A stretch of 41,162 nucleotides of DNA from Pseudomonadota bacterium (GTDB taxonomy: Bacteria; Bdellovibrionota_B; Oligoflexia; Oligoflexales; CAIYRB01): contig JAPLFY010000039.1 in the NCBI GenBank assembly GCA_026390435.1, positions 1 to 41,162 of the forward strand, written 5' to 3'. Below are positions 15,512 to 23,757 of this stretch, piece after piece. A program made the position numbers and the translations under genes. Position 1 is the stretch's first letter. The number at the start of each line of letters is the position of its first letter. The notes below the pieces were generated by a model. The model was not told the DNA's origin, did no database searches, and was given only the letters and a program-made list of their open reading frames with translations.

Positions 15512-16270
15512 ATGAATCGGGTGCAAGTAGCTGGACTTAAATTTGATAGTTTAAGATTTAACGAAGCTGTAAACATAATTATTTCGATAGCGAAGCGCAG
15601 GGATCGGCCGGCGCCCTTCGTTGTTACGCCCAACGTAGACCATGTGCTTCGATTGGAAAAATCGCCAGAACTTATGGAGATTTATCAAAGCGCGGCACTA
15701 GTGCTTGCTGATGGAATGCCTTTGGTATGGTTGTCTCGTTTGCAGAGTAAAGGATTGCCAGAACGAGTCACCGGAGCAGATTTGCTGCCATCAATTTGTG
15801 AAGGTGCGGCAGCTCAGGGAATCGGTGTGTATCTTCTAGGCGGCCCACCCGGAGCTGCAAAAAATGCTGCAGATTCCCTAAAGAAGAAACATTCGGATTT
15901 AGGTGTGGGGGAATACTGTCCTCCCTTTGGTTTCGAATTTGATGAAATAGAGAATCAACGAATTATAAAATTAATAAACGAACAGGCTCCTGGAGTGCTT
16001 TTTGTCGGGCTGGGTAGCCCTAAGCAGGAGCTTTGGATCGCGCGCTTTAGGTCACAGTTAAATGTTGGTGTTTGTTTGGGGGTTGGCGCCGCAATTGAAT
16101 TTCAAGCAGGGCTTCTGAAAAGAGCTCCACTATGGATGCAAAGGTCCGGTACCGAATGGATCTATCGGATGCTTAGCGACCCAGGGCGACTAGTGAAGAG
16201 ATATGCCTCCAATGCTGCGTTTCTGTTGGTAGTTGGTCGGGAAATTCTGGGTAAACAAAAAAGGCATTGA
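15512..16270 (+). CDS. WecG/TagA/CpsF-family glycosyltransferase (GT26)
   Basis: A 252-residue enzyme of the family that adds N-acetylmannosamine, N-acetylmannosaminuronate or similar sugars to a lipid-linked acceptor. Conserved segments are TPNVDHVLRL with Asn41, LADGMPLVW with the probable catalytic Asp67, LPERVTGADLLP, VGLGSPKQELWI and the C-terminal RAPLWMQRSGTEWIYRM. The C-terminal appendage is thought to place the enzyme at the membrane. I chose ATG 15512, which has AGAGG 5 bases upstream and matches the family N terminus; a TTG at 15461 would add 17 residues. It likely belongs to the surface-polysaccharide gene set, with transcription pointing towards the cytochrome operon but a 102-base gap before it. 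Confidence 0.88.
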   Translation: MNRVQVAGLKFDSLRFNEAVNIIISIAKRRDRPAPFVVTPNVDHVLRLEKSPELMEIYQSAALVLADGMPLVWLSRLQSKGLPERVTGADLLPSICEGAAAQGIGVYLLGGPPGAAKNAADSLKKKHSDLGVGEYCPPFGFEFDEIENQRIIKLINEQAPGVLFVGLGSPKQELWIARFRSQLNVGVCLGVGAAIEFQAGLLKRAPLWMQRSGTEWIYRMLSDPGRLVKRYASNAAFLLVVGREILGKQKRH

Positions 16271-16279
16271 AATTCGACG

Positions 16280-16321
16280 ATGTGCCGATATCGCACATAG
16301 TGGCGCCAGCTAACGTATACT
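16280..16321 (+). promoter_or_regulatory. Candidate promoter and operator of the electron-transfer operon
   Basis: ATGTGC (16280-16285) and GCACAT (16293-16298) form a perfect inverted repeat around CGATATC. A -10-like TATACT follows at 16316-16321. A 17-base spacer would put the -35 position on the right arm of the repeat, whose sequence is poor for sigma70. A weak promoter controlled by a regulator bound at the repeat would explain this, but it is inferred from layout only. Confidence 0.35.
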
Positions 16322-16372
16322 GAAGTATGTTGATTGTTTTGCGAAAGCTCGCCTACCGAGGCTACGTGATCT

Positions 16373-17725
16373 ATGCACTTATGGAGTCTGCTTTCCGTAT
16401 ATATGGCTAAACTAGTAGCTCCGATGGGATTTATCCTTGTCGGAGCTATGGCATATTGGAGCGTCAGACGGCGTCGGCTAGATCAACAAAGGGCAGTTCA
16501 GGCATTTAAAGCCACAGTTGCCAATGACCTTATAGAACCAACGACGCTGCATCCAGAGATTGACGCAGCGCGGTGCACTGGATGCACGGCATGTGTGAGG
16601 GCGTGCCCTGAAGGTGAGATTCTGCAAATTATTAACCACCGGGCTGTTCTGGTAAAACCAAACATGTGTCTAGGGCATGGGCAGTGTGAAATTGCTTGTC
16701 CGTTTGGTGCAATTGATTTGGTGTTCGGGACTAAGCGAAGGGGGATGGAACTTCCCCGTATCACGACTAACTACGAAACCAATGTTAAGGGTCTTTATAT
16801 CGCGGGTGAGCTTGGTGGGATGGGCTTAATTCGAAATGCTGTGCGCCAGGGTAAAATGGCGGCTATGCATGCGATATCAGCGATGTCACCAAATATTCAG
16901 GCAGAATTAGATCTGTTAATCGTCGGAGCCGGCTCAGCAGGATTGTCGGCAGCGTTGGCTGCTGCGCAAGCGCGAATTAAATACGCATGTATTGAACAAA
17001 ATAGTGTGGGCGGGACCATCTACAATTTTCCCCGTCAGAAAATTGTCATGACTCAGCCGGCAGAGTTACCGATGGTTGGGACAATGGAGTTCCCAGGTAA
17101 TAAAGTTTCGAAAGAGGAGCTTTTAAGCTATTGGAGTAAAATACGGAAAAAATACCGCCTGAAAATTCGCGAGGATTGTAAGTTTATCAACCTTTCGAAA
17201 AATAATGAGGTCTTCACTGTGGAGACTTCTCTCGGTGTCATTAAAGCTAAAAAAGTGATTCTAGCGATGGGCGTGCGGGGTACTGCTATGAAGATTAATG
17301 TGCCTGGGGAGGAACTCCCGAAGGTCACCTATAATTTGCTTGAGCCAGAGCAATATCGTCGTCGGGAAATAGCTATTGTGGGTGGCGGTAATGCAGCTGT
17401 GGAAGCGGCGCTTCAGTTAGCAAATCCATCATTAAAAAATCGGGTGACATTGCTTGTTCGTAGTAAGTCCTTTAATAGAGCTAATCAAGAGAATATTGAA
17501 GCAGTTAATGCCCTAGCTCTACAAGGTAAGATCTGGATACTGTTTGAGAGTTCTATTTCTTCCATTCATCCAACGCATATCATGGTCGATTATGGTGGTA
17601 GTCAGATGAAATTGAATAATAGCTATGTTTTTATATTTGCCGGTGCCGAGATTCCTTCGGCTTTTCTGAAGGGACTAGGGATTAAAATGGAAAAGAAGTT
17701 TGGTGAAAGGTTGCAAAGGAAATGA
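16373..17725 (+). CDS. Membrane-anchored 2x[4Fe-4S]/FAD/NAD(P)-binding oxidoreductase
   Basis: A 450-residue electron-entry protein. One N-terminal membrane helix (about 13-29) precedes a basic patch (VRRRR). A ferredoxin domain follows, with Cys68/71/74/78 and a second set Cys99/105/109 in which the expected second Cys is His102 (CLGHGQC). A segment YIAGELGGMGLIRNA at about 142-156 resembles the FAD clamp normally found at the C terminus of thioredoxin-reductase-like proteins, but here it precedes the FAD-binding fold (VGAGSAG, 184-190) and the NAD(P) fold (VGGGNAA, 336-342). There is no redox CxxC. I recall this order in a YpdA-like Fe-S flavoprotein family. It would pass electrons between NAD(P)H or a quinone and the downstream cytochromes. 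Its stop overlaps the next gene as ATGA. Confidence 0.82.
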   Translation: MHLWSLLSVYMAKLVAPMGFILVGAMAYWSVRRRRLDQQRAVQAFKATVANDLIEPTTLHPEIDAARCTGCTACVRACPEGEILQIINHRAVLVKPNMCLGHGQCEIACPFGAIDLVFGTKRRGMELPRITTNYETNVKGLYIAGELGGMGLIRNAVRQGKMAAMHAISAMSPNIQAELDLLIVGAGSAGLSAALAAAQARIKYACIEQNSVGGTIYNFPRQKIVMTQPAELPMVGTMEFPGNKVSKEELLSYWSKIRKKYRLKIREDCKFINLSKNNEVFTVETSLGVIKAKKVILAMGVRGTAMKINVPGEELPKVTYNLLEPEQYRRREIAIVGGGNAAVEAALQLANPSLKNRVTLLVRSKSFNRANQENIEAVNALALQGKIWILFESSISSIHPTHIMVDYGGSQMKLNNSYVFIFAGAEIPSAFLKGLGIKMEKKFGERLQRK

Positions 17726-18138
17726 GATGTCTCGTTGTCACGGTGGCGACCTGTGGCCTGACCGCATGTCTAGTGCGCACCCCAGGTATAGGTGCATCGC
17801 AGTCTGTCACTCCAAAGTTTGAGCATGCTGAATTTATTGGCAGCAACACCTGTTCTGCTTGTCATGAGTCGCAAAGGCCAGCTCCAATAGATGATGAGAT
17901 TCATGGTGCGGGGGGAGAGTGCATTCGTTGTCACACACCCAAGGATGATAGATCCGGGTGGTTACCTCTCATCCCGTTCAAGCACACGCCAAAGCCGAGT
18001 TCATGTAATGAGTGCCATGCTCAGCAGCGTCCTGCAGACCCACATCCTCAAAAGACTGATTGTGTTTCATGTCACAATACTACGAGTTTTTCCACCGGAG
18101 CAGGGACTAATTTGCTGCCGAATTTTCTGGTGCCATAG
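17722..18138 (+). CDS. Small tetraheme c-type cytochrome, probable lipoprotein
   Basis: A 138-residue exported protein with four CxxCH heme-attachment motifs at residues 44-48, 67-71, 95-99 and 114-118. The N terminus is hydrophobic and contains LTAC at 13-16, a plausible lipobox, so it may be lipid-anchored on the periplasmic side. Extra histidines (His61, His88, His107) could be distal ligands, giving bis-His hemes. The start ATG 17722 overlaps the previous stop by 4 bases. It probably relays electrons between the inner-membrane flavoprotein and the outer-membrane part of the system. It does not match a named small cytochrome that I recognise. Confidence 0.82.
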   Translation: MRCLVVTVATCGLTACLVRTPGIGASQSVTPKFEHAEFIGSNTCSACHESQRPAPIDDEIHGAGGECIRCHTPKDDRSGWLPLIPFKHTPKPSSCNECHAQQRPADPHPQKTDCVSCHNTTSFSTGAGTNLLPNFLVP

Positions 18139-18160
18139 CTGAAAACTTAAACGAGTATTG

Positions 18161-19582
18161 ATGGTGGTTCGTATCTCATCGCTGTTGGCTATGTTCGCGT
18201 CGGTATTATCGACGCCATCACTGGCTTATGAATATACCGGACGACTTAATTTAGGTGTTTACGCAGCCAGAGAGAATCTCAATACGACTGATTCGGGATC
18301 TCGCGAAAATGACGCATTTCTCACTTTAGCTCGAGTCTACGTCGATGTGACTAGGATGGGATCTAATAATCTCGAGCTAATAGTGGATGCTAGAGATAAA
18401 TATGACTCTTTTGGGAGGGTTGAGCCAACGCTGGGACGTTTGGTGCAGGCGAATGAGCCTCAACTGCGGCAGCTAGTCCTGAAGTCCCCGCCAAGTAGTG
18501 GGGCTTTGTACTGGTCGCTCGGCCGTTTTGTGGCTGCAGATGCCTCTGTGCTCGGTAACGATGGGGTCGAGGGTGGCTATAAATGGAATGCCAACAGTCG
18601 GATCGCTTTGTTCGGTGGTCTATATCCCGAACACCGCGCCAACCGCTCATTGAAGATAACGGAGGAAGATCGGCAGGGCGGGGCCTACGGGGTCTATGAA
18701 GATTTGGGCCGTGCTGGTGAAAGCCATACTTACGCCGCCACGAGCCTAGTTATGCGGAAGGCAGTCACTGACATTGAGTCGTTAGACAATCCAGCCGCTC
18801 CATTGTTAGGAAGTACTCTTCCCGGCCAATCTCCGACCCTCCCACCTGATCATCCCCTAGGGAATTATTTATTCTGGTATACCAATGCGATTAGGCAATA
18901 TGAAAATGGCCAGCGCTTAAGCTACCTGTCGCATGTAGATATTCAACCATCTTTGCGTGTACGAAATCTTTGGGCTTCTCTTTACGAGCCAATTTCTCCC
19001 CATTTAATCGGTACTCTAGGGATCATTCATCTGAATTTAACGGAGTATCAGCGCCGTCGTGATCTTCTCGATCGCTTGCCTCCTAGTGCCTACACTCAAG
19101 TTGGTGGCGATGCTCGGTGGAAATTGAGTAATCAGTATGCTGTGGTTGGTGAGACTTCCTACGGTATACGTGGCAATGACGGAAAGAATCAGGCCGTGTT
19201 AGGCGGGAAAGTCGTTGCGACCGGCTTAATGCGTGGCCATCTCACAGTGTTTGGTGGTGCAGGTTACCGGAAAAATTTTATTAGTAACGACATTTTTACA
19301 AAAGCAGGTGTGACCTACTACGCAAGTAGTACATCGATATCTAGTAGTGCCCAATATACGGCTCAGAACCGAGATACCGGTGTCAAGCTTCATCCAGTGG
19401 TAATCGATCTCGAGGCCTCTTCTATGTTCAACAGGCAACTCATGGGATCGATTATTTTGGAGTCTGCGCGCGATGAACAGGCTTCGGTGTTCAGTGTCTT
19501 GTTAAGTCTGGGTTACCGAATCAATCATCGGCAGTTGACGCCAATGCGAGACACAACCCCGAGATTGGAGCGCATCTTGTGA
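18161..19582 (+). CDS. Outer-membrane beta-barrel, porin of the cytochrome conduit
   Basis: A 473-residue exported protein with a signal peptide ending near SLA (about residue 22). The rest is rich in alternating polar and aromatic beta strands (for example LARVYVDVTRMG, LELIVDARDKYDSFG, HLTVFGGAGYRKNF, FSVLLSLGYRI), as in outer-membrane barrels. No CxxCH motif or plug domain is visible. Its place between two multiheme cytochrome genes mirrors MtrB/PioB-type porins that sheath a cytochrome across the outer membrane, but I cannot align it to a specific one of these. ATG 18161 is preferred over the adjacent TTG; the ribosome site is weak. Its stop overlaps the GTG start of the 36-heme gene (GTGA), which indicates coupled translation. 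Confidence 0.78.
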   Translation: MVVRISSLLAMFASVLSTPSLAYEYTGRLNLGVYAARENLNTTDSGSRENDAFLTLARVYVDVTRMGSNNLELIVDARDKYDSFGRVEPTLGRLVQANEPQLRQLVLKSPPSSGALYWSLGRFVAADASVLGNDGVEGGYKWNANSRIALFGGLYPEHRANRSLKITEEDRQGGAYGVYEDLGRAGESHTYAATSLVMRKAVTDIESLDNPAAPLLGSTLPGQSPTLPPDHPLGNYLFWYTNAIRQYENGQRLSYLSHVDIQPSLRVRNLWASLYEPISPHLIGTLGIIHLNLTEYQRRRDLLDRLPPSAYTQVGGDARWKLSNQYAVVGETSYGIRGNDGKNQAVLGGKVVATGLMRGHLTVFGGAGYRKNFISNDIFTKAGVTYYASSTSISSSAQYTAQNRDTGVKLHPVVIDLEASSMFNRQLMGSIILESARDEQASVFSVLLSLGYRINHRQLTPMRDTTPRLERIL

Positions 19583-22500
19583 AAAACTGGATCCTAGCGC
19601 TTTTCGTCGTTACAAGTTGTCTGCTTGCCAATTGGACTTATGCTGGAACAGCTAAGGGCAAGGTGGTGGACAAGAGTATTCCCTCTGGGGAAGGTCTGAT
19701 TAATTCGTTGCTCGCACCTGGTCCGCTGATGGAGGGTCATAAAGAGTTTGAACACGGTGGTTGTCTAAAATGTCATGACGCCGGTAATGGCGTTCCCGAT
19801 AATAAGTGCCTTGAGTGTCATACTGAAATAAAGAAGTCGATAGCGAGAAAGACGGGCTTCCACGCGTTAGCTAAGGGCACTTGTCTGAGCTGCCATTCCG
19901 ATCATAAGGGGCGAGACTTCAACGCAATTGCTTTTAAACAGAAGGGTTTCGACCATAAAAAAACGGGATTTGCGCTAAATGGCGGGCACGTAGGCGTTGA
20001 ATGCTCCAAGTGTCACACAGAGCGCCGCACAGAGAAGCCAGTGCGTCGAAGTGACACTCATTTTTTCGGTCAGGATTCCTCGTGCGTGAGTTGTCACAAG
20101 AAAGATGATGTTCATGCATTCCCGCCAAAGTGGGGAGCTCGTGATTGTAATGCTTGCCATTCGGACAAGAATTGGAAGGAAGCATTTTTTGATCACAAAA
20201 AGGAAACAGGGTATTCCCTTGTGGGTGCTCATGCCAAGGTTAGTTGTGCTGAATGTCACGCGCCCCGTGGTAAGTCGTCCGTTAAATACAATTTTCCAGA
20301 GTTGAAACGCGAGGGCTGTCGAACCTGTCACGCTGATTTCCATAAAGAGAATTTAGACGGCAAATTTAAGGGTGGTGCATGTGAAAGCTGTCACGGACAG
20401 CAGAGCTGGAAAATTGCAAACTTTAATCATGACATCACCGGCTTTGTGCTTCGTGGTGCGCATGCAAAAGAACCGTGTGTGGCCTGTCACAAGCAGCCAC
20501 AGCATGTATCAAAATTAAAAGATTTTAATTTTACTGGACTCGGTACGCAGTGTTCTGGTTGTCATAAGGATTACCATGGATTTCGCAGTGAGATTTCGCC
20601 CAAGCAGGGGATGCTGGCCCAGTGTCAAACATGCCATAACGAAATTGCCTGGATGAGTTCCATTAAATTCAATCATAATACCGATACGAAGTATCCTATA
20701 GATGGCAAGCATATTGGAGTTAAGTGCTTTGAGTGCCACAAGCCACTCGCCGGGGGGAGTACTCCTAATACTGCGCGTGATTATTCGTTGCCTGAACTTG
20801 AGGCTCGTACCTGCGAGACCTGTCATAAAAGCCCGCATGATGCTGCGAAAAACCCAGTTTTTAAAACAAGCAAATGCTCAGCTTGTCACACGACTAAGGG
20901 GTGGAACATCTTGCCCCAAACGGCAGGTGCTGGATTCAACCACTCAACGATGACACGATTTCCTTTGACAGGTAATCATGTCCCCCTAAAGTGTGCTGAG
21001 TGTCATCTTAAGGGTGGTAAGCAAATTTATCGATTCCCCGGCGAAAAAACCCAATTTTGCGAAGAATGTCACAAGACTCCGCACAAGGAACAGTTTCAGC
21101 CAAAGTACCTGCAGCAGGCTTGCGTCGAATGTCATAACACGACAAAATTTGCCGATATATTCAAATACGATCATAACAAAACACAGTTTCATCTTGTCGA
21201 CGCCCATCAGAAGATTGGGCAGCAATGTGTAAAATGTCATACACCTACAAAACGAATGCTTGCGGTGAAGCCGCCGCACCCTGCTGGGAAATATATATTC
21301 GGTCATCAGCAAGAGGGATATTGTGTGGAATGTCACAAGAACCCACACAAAGATCAGTTCGATCCTCAGACGCGAAGCGATAATTGTCAGCAGTGTCATA
21401 ATATAAAAAGTTTTAAAGATTTAAATCAGTTTGATCACAATACCACGCAGTTCAAGATTACGGGTGCTCATACTAAGATCAAAGTGGACTGCGTGAAGTG
21501 TCACATCAAGACGGAAAAGATGCTTCCGGTGATTCCCCCGCGACCTGCTGGGAAATTTATGTTTGATCATCAGGAAACCGGATTTTGTGAAAGTTGTCAC
21601 TCTAACGTACACAAGGAACAATTTAGCACTCGCTTTGCTTCGAAGCCTTGTGTTGATTGTCATGTGACGGATGATTTTGTAAAGAGAAAGCCTTTTGATC
21701 ATAGTCAAACCGACTTCCACATCACTGGATCACACCAAAAAATTAAAAATGACTGTGGTGAATGCCATATAAAAACTCAGAAAAATTTGCCGACGAAGCC
21801 GCCAAAGCCAGCGTCATTGTTTCAGTTCGAGCATCAGAATACTGGTTTTTGTGAGGCCTGCCATTCGAATGAACACCAAGATCAGTTCCATGCAAAGTTT
21901 GCAAGTCAAGCATGCCGAACGTGTCATTCCACTGTTCATTTCAATGCCCCGATAAAGTTCGATCACAATCAATCAAGATACGATTTAAAGGGTAAGCATC
22001 TCAAAGTTAAATGTGAGGAATGCCACAAGCCGACGGCGAAAAAATTTAAGGAGGCCCCGCGTCATCACAAGGGGACGTTTATTTTCGCCGAGCTTCAGAG
22101 CAAGGATTGTGCGCTTTGCCATGCAGATCCGCATAAAGGGCAGTACGGTAAAAAATGCTCGCAGTGCCATGTCGAGACTGGATGGGAGAAAACATCTGAT
22201 TTCCATAAAGATTTTGTACTTACTGGAGTGCATTACATACTCGAATGCAACGAATGCCATGCTAATAAGCGTCAGCTGACTGGTACGGCTAATGATTGCA
22301 AGGTTTGCCACCAGAAAGATGACGCTCATTTGGGGTCACAGCCTAACTGTGCTGATTGTCATACTCAGCAGTTTTGGTCAGCCCAGCGCTTTCAACATTC
22401 TATGACACAGTTTCCGCTTCGAGGCTCCCATAGGTTGCTGGAGTGTTCGGAGTGTCACGCAAATGGGGTGTACCTGGGGCGATCGGCCGATTGTGCAAGC

Positions 22501-22614
22501 TGTCATATTCAGGATGCAGTTAAGGTCGTTTTTCCAGACCACAAGCTGAGTGGATTTGAACAATGTGAGACCTGTCATAATCAGTTCTCATTTAGTGGTG
22601 GAAAAAGACGCTAA
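19579..22614 (+). CDS. 36-heme c-type cytochrome built of tri-heme modules
   Basis: A 1011-residue exported protein (signal peptide, cleavage near YAG at 21-23). I counted 36 CxxCH motifs, the first at 62-66 and the last at 996-1000. Eleven modules begin with a DH-rich strand (consensus F-[DN]-H-x4-F-x-L-x-G-x-H), followed by three CxxCH motifs; three more hemes lie N-terminal of these, giving 12 x 3. Middle modules share PPxPAGK and GFCExCHxNxHKxQF and repeat with an exact 88-codon period. Abundant extra His residues could supply distal ligands. No membrane anchor is seen, so it is periplasmic, barrel-inserted or extracellular. It ends the operon and is the likely terminal conductor to or from an extracellular partner (metal, mineral or another cell). 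The direction of flow is unknown. Confidence 0.93.
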   Translation: MKNWILALFVVTSCLLANWTYAGTAKGKVVDKSIPSGEGLINSLLAPGPLMEGHKEFEHGGCLKCHDAGNGVPDNKCLECHTEIKKSIARKTGFHALAKGTCLSCHSDHKGRDFNAIAFKQKGFDHKKTGFALNGGHVGVECSKCHTERRTEKPVRRSDTHFFGQDSSCVSCHKKDDVHAFPPKWGARDCNACHSDKNWKEAFFDHKKETGYSLVGAHAKVSCAECHAPRGKSSVKYNFPELKREGCRTCHADFHKENLDGKFKGGACESCHGQQSWKIANFNHDITGFVLRGAHAKEPCVACHKQPQHVSKLKDFNFTGLGTQCSGCHKDYHGFRSEISPKQGMLAQCQTCHNEIAWMSSIKFNHNTDTKYPIDGKHIGVKCFECHKPLAGGSTPNTARDYSLPELEARTCETCHKSPHDAAKNPVFKTSKCSACHTTKGWNILPQTAGAGFNHSTMTRFPLTGNHVPLKCAECHLKGGKQIYRFPGEKTQFCEECHKTPHKEQFQPKYLQQACVECHNTTKFADIFKYDHNKTQFHLVDAHQKIGQQCVKCHTPTKRMLAVKPPHPAGKYIFGHQQEGYCVECHKNPHKDQFDPQTRSDNCQQCHNIKSFKDLNQFDHNTTQFKITGAHTKIKVDCVKCHIKTEKMLPVIPPRPAGKFMFDHQETGFCESCHSNVHKEQFSTRFASKPCVDCHVTDDFVKRKPFDHSQTDFHITGSHQKIKNDCGECHIKTQKNLPTKPPKPASLFQFEHQNTGFCEACHSNEHQDQFHAKFASQACRTCHSTVHFNAPIKFDHNQSRYDLKGKHLKVKCEECHKPTAKKFKEAPRHHKGTFIFAELQSKDCALCHADPHKGQYGKKCSQCHVETGWEKTSDFHKDFVLTGVHYILECNECHANKRQLTGTANDCKVCHQKDDAHLGSQPNCADCHTQQFWSAQRFQHSMTQFPLRGSHRLLECSECHANGVYLGRSADCASCHIQDAVKVVFPDHKLSGFEQCETCHNQFSFSGGKRR
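21169..21960 (+). repeat. Three exact 264-base tri-heme repeat units
   Basis: Within the 36-heme gene, equivalent Asp codons of the DH motif occur at 21169, 21433, 21697 and 21961, each 264 bases apart, so three units are exactly 88 codons long and a fourth starts at 21961. Heme motifs fall at matching places in each. Neighbouring modules are shorter (77 codons before, about 79 after). The pattern points to growth by tandem duplication followed by sequence divergence. Confidence 0.85.
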
Positions 22615-22659
22615 GCGTCAGCTACCGATTTGTTTACTGTTTTTCTTAGGGCTGGCCTT

Positions 22660-22671
22660 AAAACATGTTTT
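22660..22671. repeat. Palindrome after the cytochrome operon
   Basis: AAAACATGTTTT is perfectly self-complementary and lies 46 bases after the stop of the 36-heme gene, followed by more Ts. It could be a weak terminator or a binding site ahead of the hydrolase gene. No GC-rich stem is present, so rho-independent termination is doubtful. Confidence 0.25.
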
Positions 22672-22755
22672 TTGGTAACATAAAAATCAAGAATATCGGA
22701 CGATTATGTATTGAATGGGGCGGCTCAGCTTGACCCTCACGAGAGAGATCAACCG

Positions 22756-23730
22756 GTGAATCAGACCGCCACAGCCACCGGCACGGATGTCGAGAGGTCA
22801 GCAGCCTCTGCGCTGCCTCCATTTCCAAGTGACGGAACCGAGGCCGGTAGTCGGGTTACTCTCACGTCATTGCCTGTCGATCACTATGGAACCACTGTCT
22901 ACCTCAAGGCCCTGAAACATCCGGATACCCAGCACGCTCCGATTGTAATTGTGCACGATGTCGGCGAACACGCGGACTGCTATGAACGGACTGCTAACGC
23001 CTTCTATGAGCGCGGCTATTCAGTCTACTTATTCGATTGGCGAGGCCACGGAAGGTCAGGCTGGCAGCTTGGGCATGCCCCAAGTTTTGATAGTCTAGTG
23101 AAAGATCTTTTGCAGGTAGCGGCTTGGGCTAGGTATCAAGAGAACGGCCGTGCTCCGATCATTTTAGGCAATGGCCTTGGGGCTCTCTTGGTGATGGAGT
23201 TCACTAAAAATTACGCTGCTTTCTGTCAAGCGGCGATACTTTGCGCCCCTTGTCTCGAGCTTCAGCCCGAGATGACTAGGCCGCATCGGATGCTGCTTAA
23301 GCTCTTGTCCGATATTTCTCCGTTGGTAAGATTGTGGTCACCATTTAGCCCGCGGCTTACCAGCCACAGGGTTAGCCTGCACCCGATTAGTCGCGAGGAC
23401 GCCAGCCTTAGTGCTAAGTTCCCTGGTGTCACAGCTGCTCTGACGTATGAGTTGGTCCAGGCGATCAAACGAGCAGAGACGCGGTTTAATGAGTACTGTG
23501 GGTCGGTACTCATAATTTGCCCCGAAAAAGATGGCATTTGTAGCTATAAGAAATTGAAAAAATCAGCGGCCTTACATGCCGACCACAAGGTGGAGATCGT
23601 TGATCTGGTTAATAGTGGTCATGGTGTGTTTACTGATGACGATGCAAGCCGAGAGTTGGCAATTAAGGTGGTTCTAGGGTGGTTGTCTAAGCTGGTGGTG
23701 GGTAAAGCCTCGGCAAGCGAAAGTCTATAA
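22756..23730 (+). CDS. Alpha/beta-hydrolase-fold protein lacking the nucleophile Ser
   Basis: About 324 residues with the monoacylglycerol-lipase (Hydrolase_4) pattern: IVIVHDVGEHADCYERTA, LFDWRGHGRSG, and a C-terminal SGHGVF histidine with a preceding CPEKDG acid. At the nucleophile elbow the expected GxSxG reads GNGLG (residues 138-142 from GTG 22756), so the Ser is Gly140, encoded GGC, a single base from AGC. It may therefore be a non-catalytic binding protein or a decayed enzyme. No secretion signal is seen. GTG 22756 is preferred because GAGAGAG lies just upstream; a TTG at 22711 is in frame and would add 15 residues. It is followed after 27 bases by the large membrane protein gene, suggesting co-transcription. 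Confidence 0.78.
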   Translation: MNQTATATGTDVERSAASALPPFPSDGTEAGSRVTLTSLPVDHYGTTVYLKALKHPDTQHAPIVIVHDVGEHADCYERTANAFYERGYSVYLFDWRGHGRSGWQLGHAPSFDSLVKDLLQVAAWARYQENGRAPIILGNGLGALLVMEFTKNYAAFCQAAILCAPCLELQPEMTRPHRMLLKLLSDISPLVRLWSPFSPRLTSHRVSLHPISREDASLSAKFPGVTAALTYELVQAIKRAETRFNEYCGSVLIICPEKDGICSYKKLKKSAALHADHKVEIVDLVNSGHGVFTDDDASRELAIKVVLGWLSKLVVGKASASESL

Positions 23731-23757
23731 ATTTCAGAGCCACAAAGGATCAAAACT

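Noticed and set aside
16373-17725. Thioredoxin reductase
   Set aside because: There is no redox-active CxxC in the NAD(P) domain and a ferredoxin domain plus membrane helix are present.
20105-21720. Many open frames on both strands inside the 36-heme cytochrome gene
   Set aside because: The regular CxxCH-rich composition of the real gene produces long shadows in other frames; none has independent support.
21169-22224. Regular 264-base repeats considered as a CRISPR or satellite array
   Set aside because: The repeats lie in frame inside one reading frame and are diverged protein modules, not identical DNA repeats with spacers.
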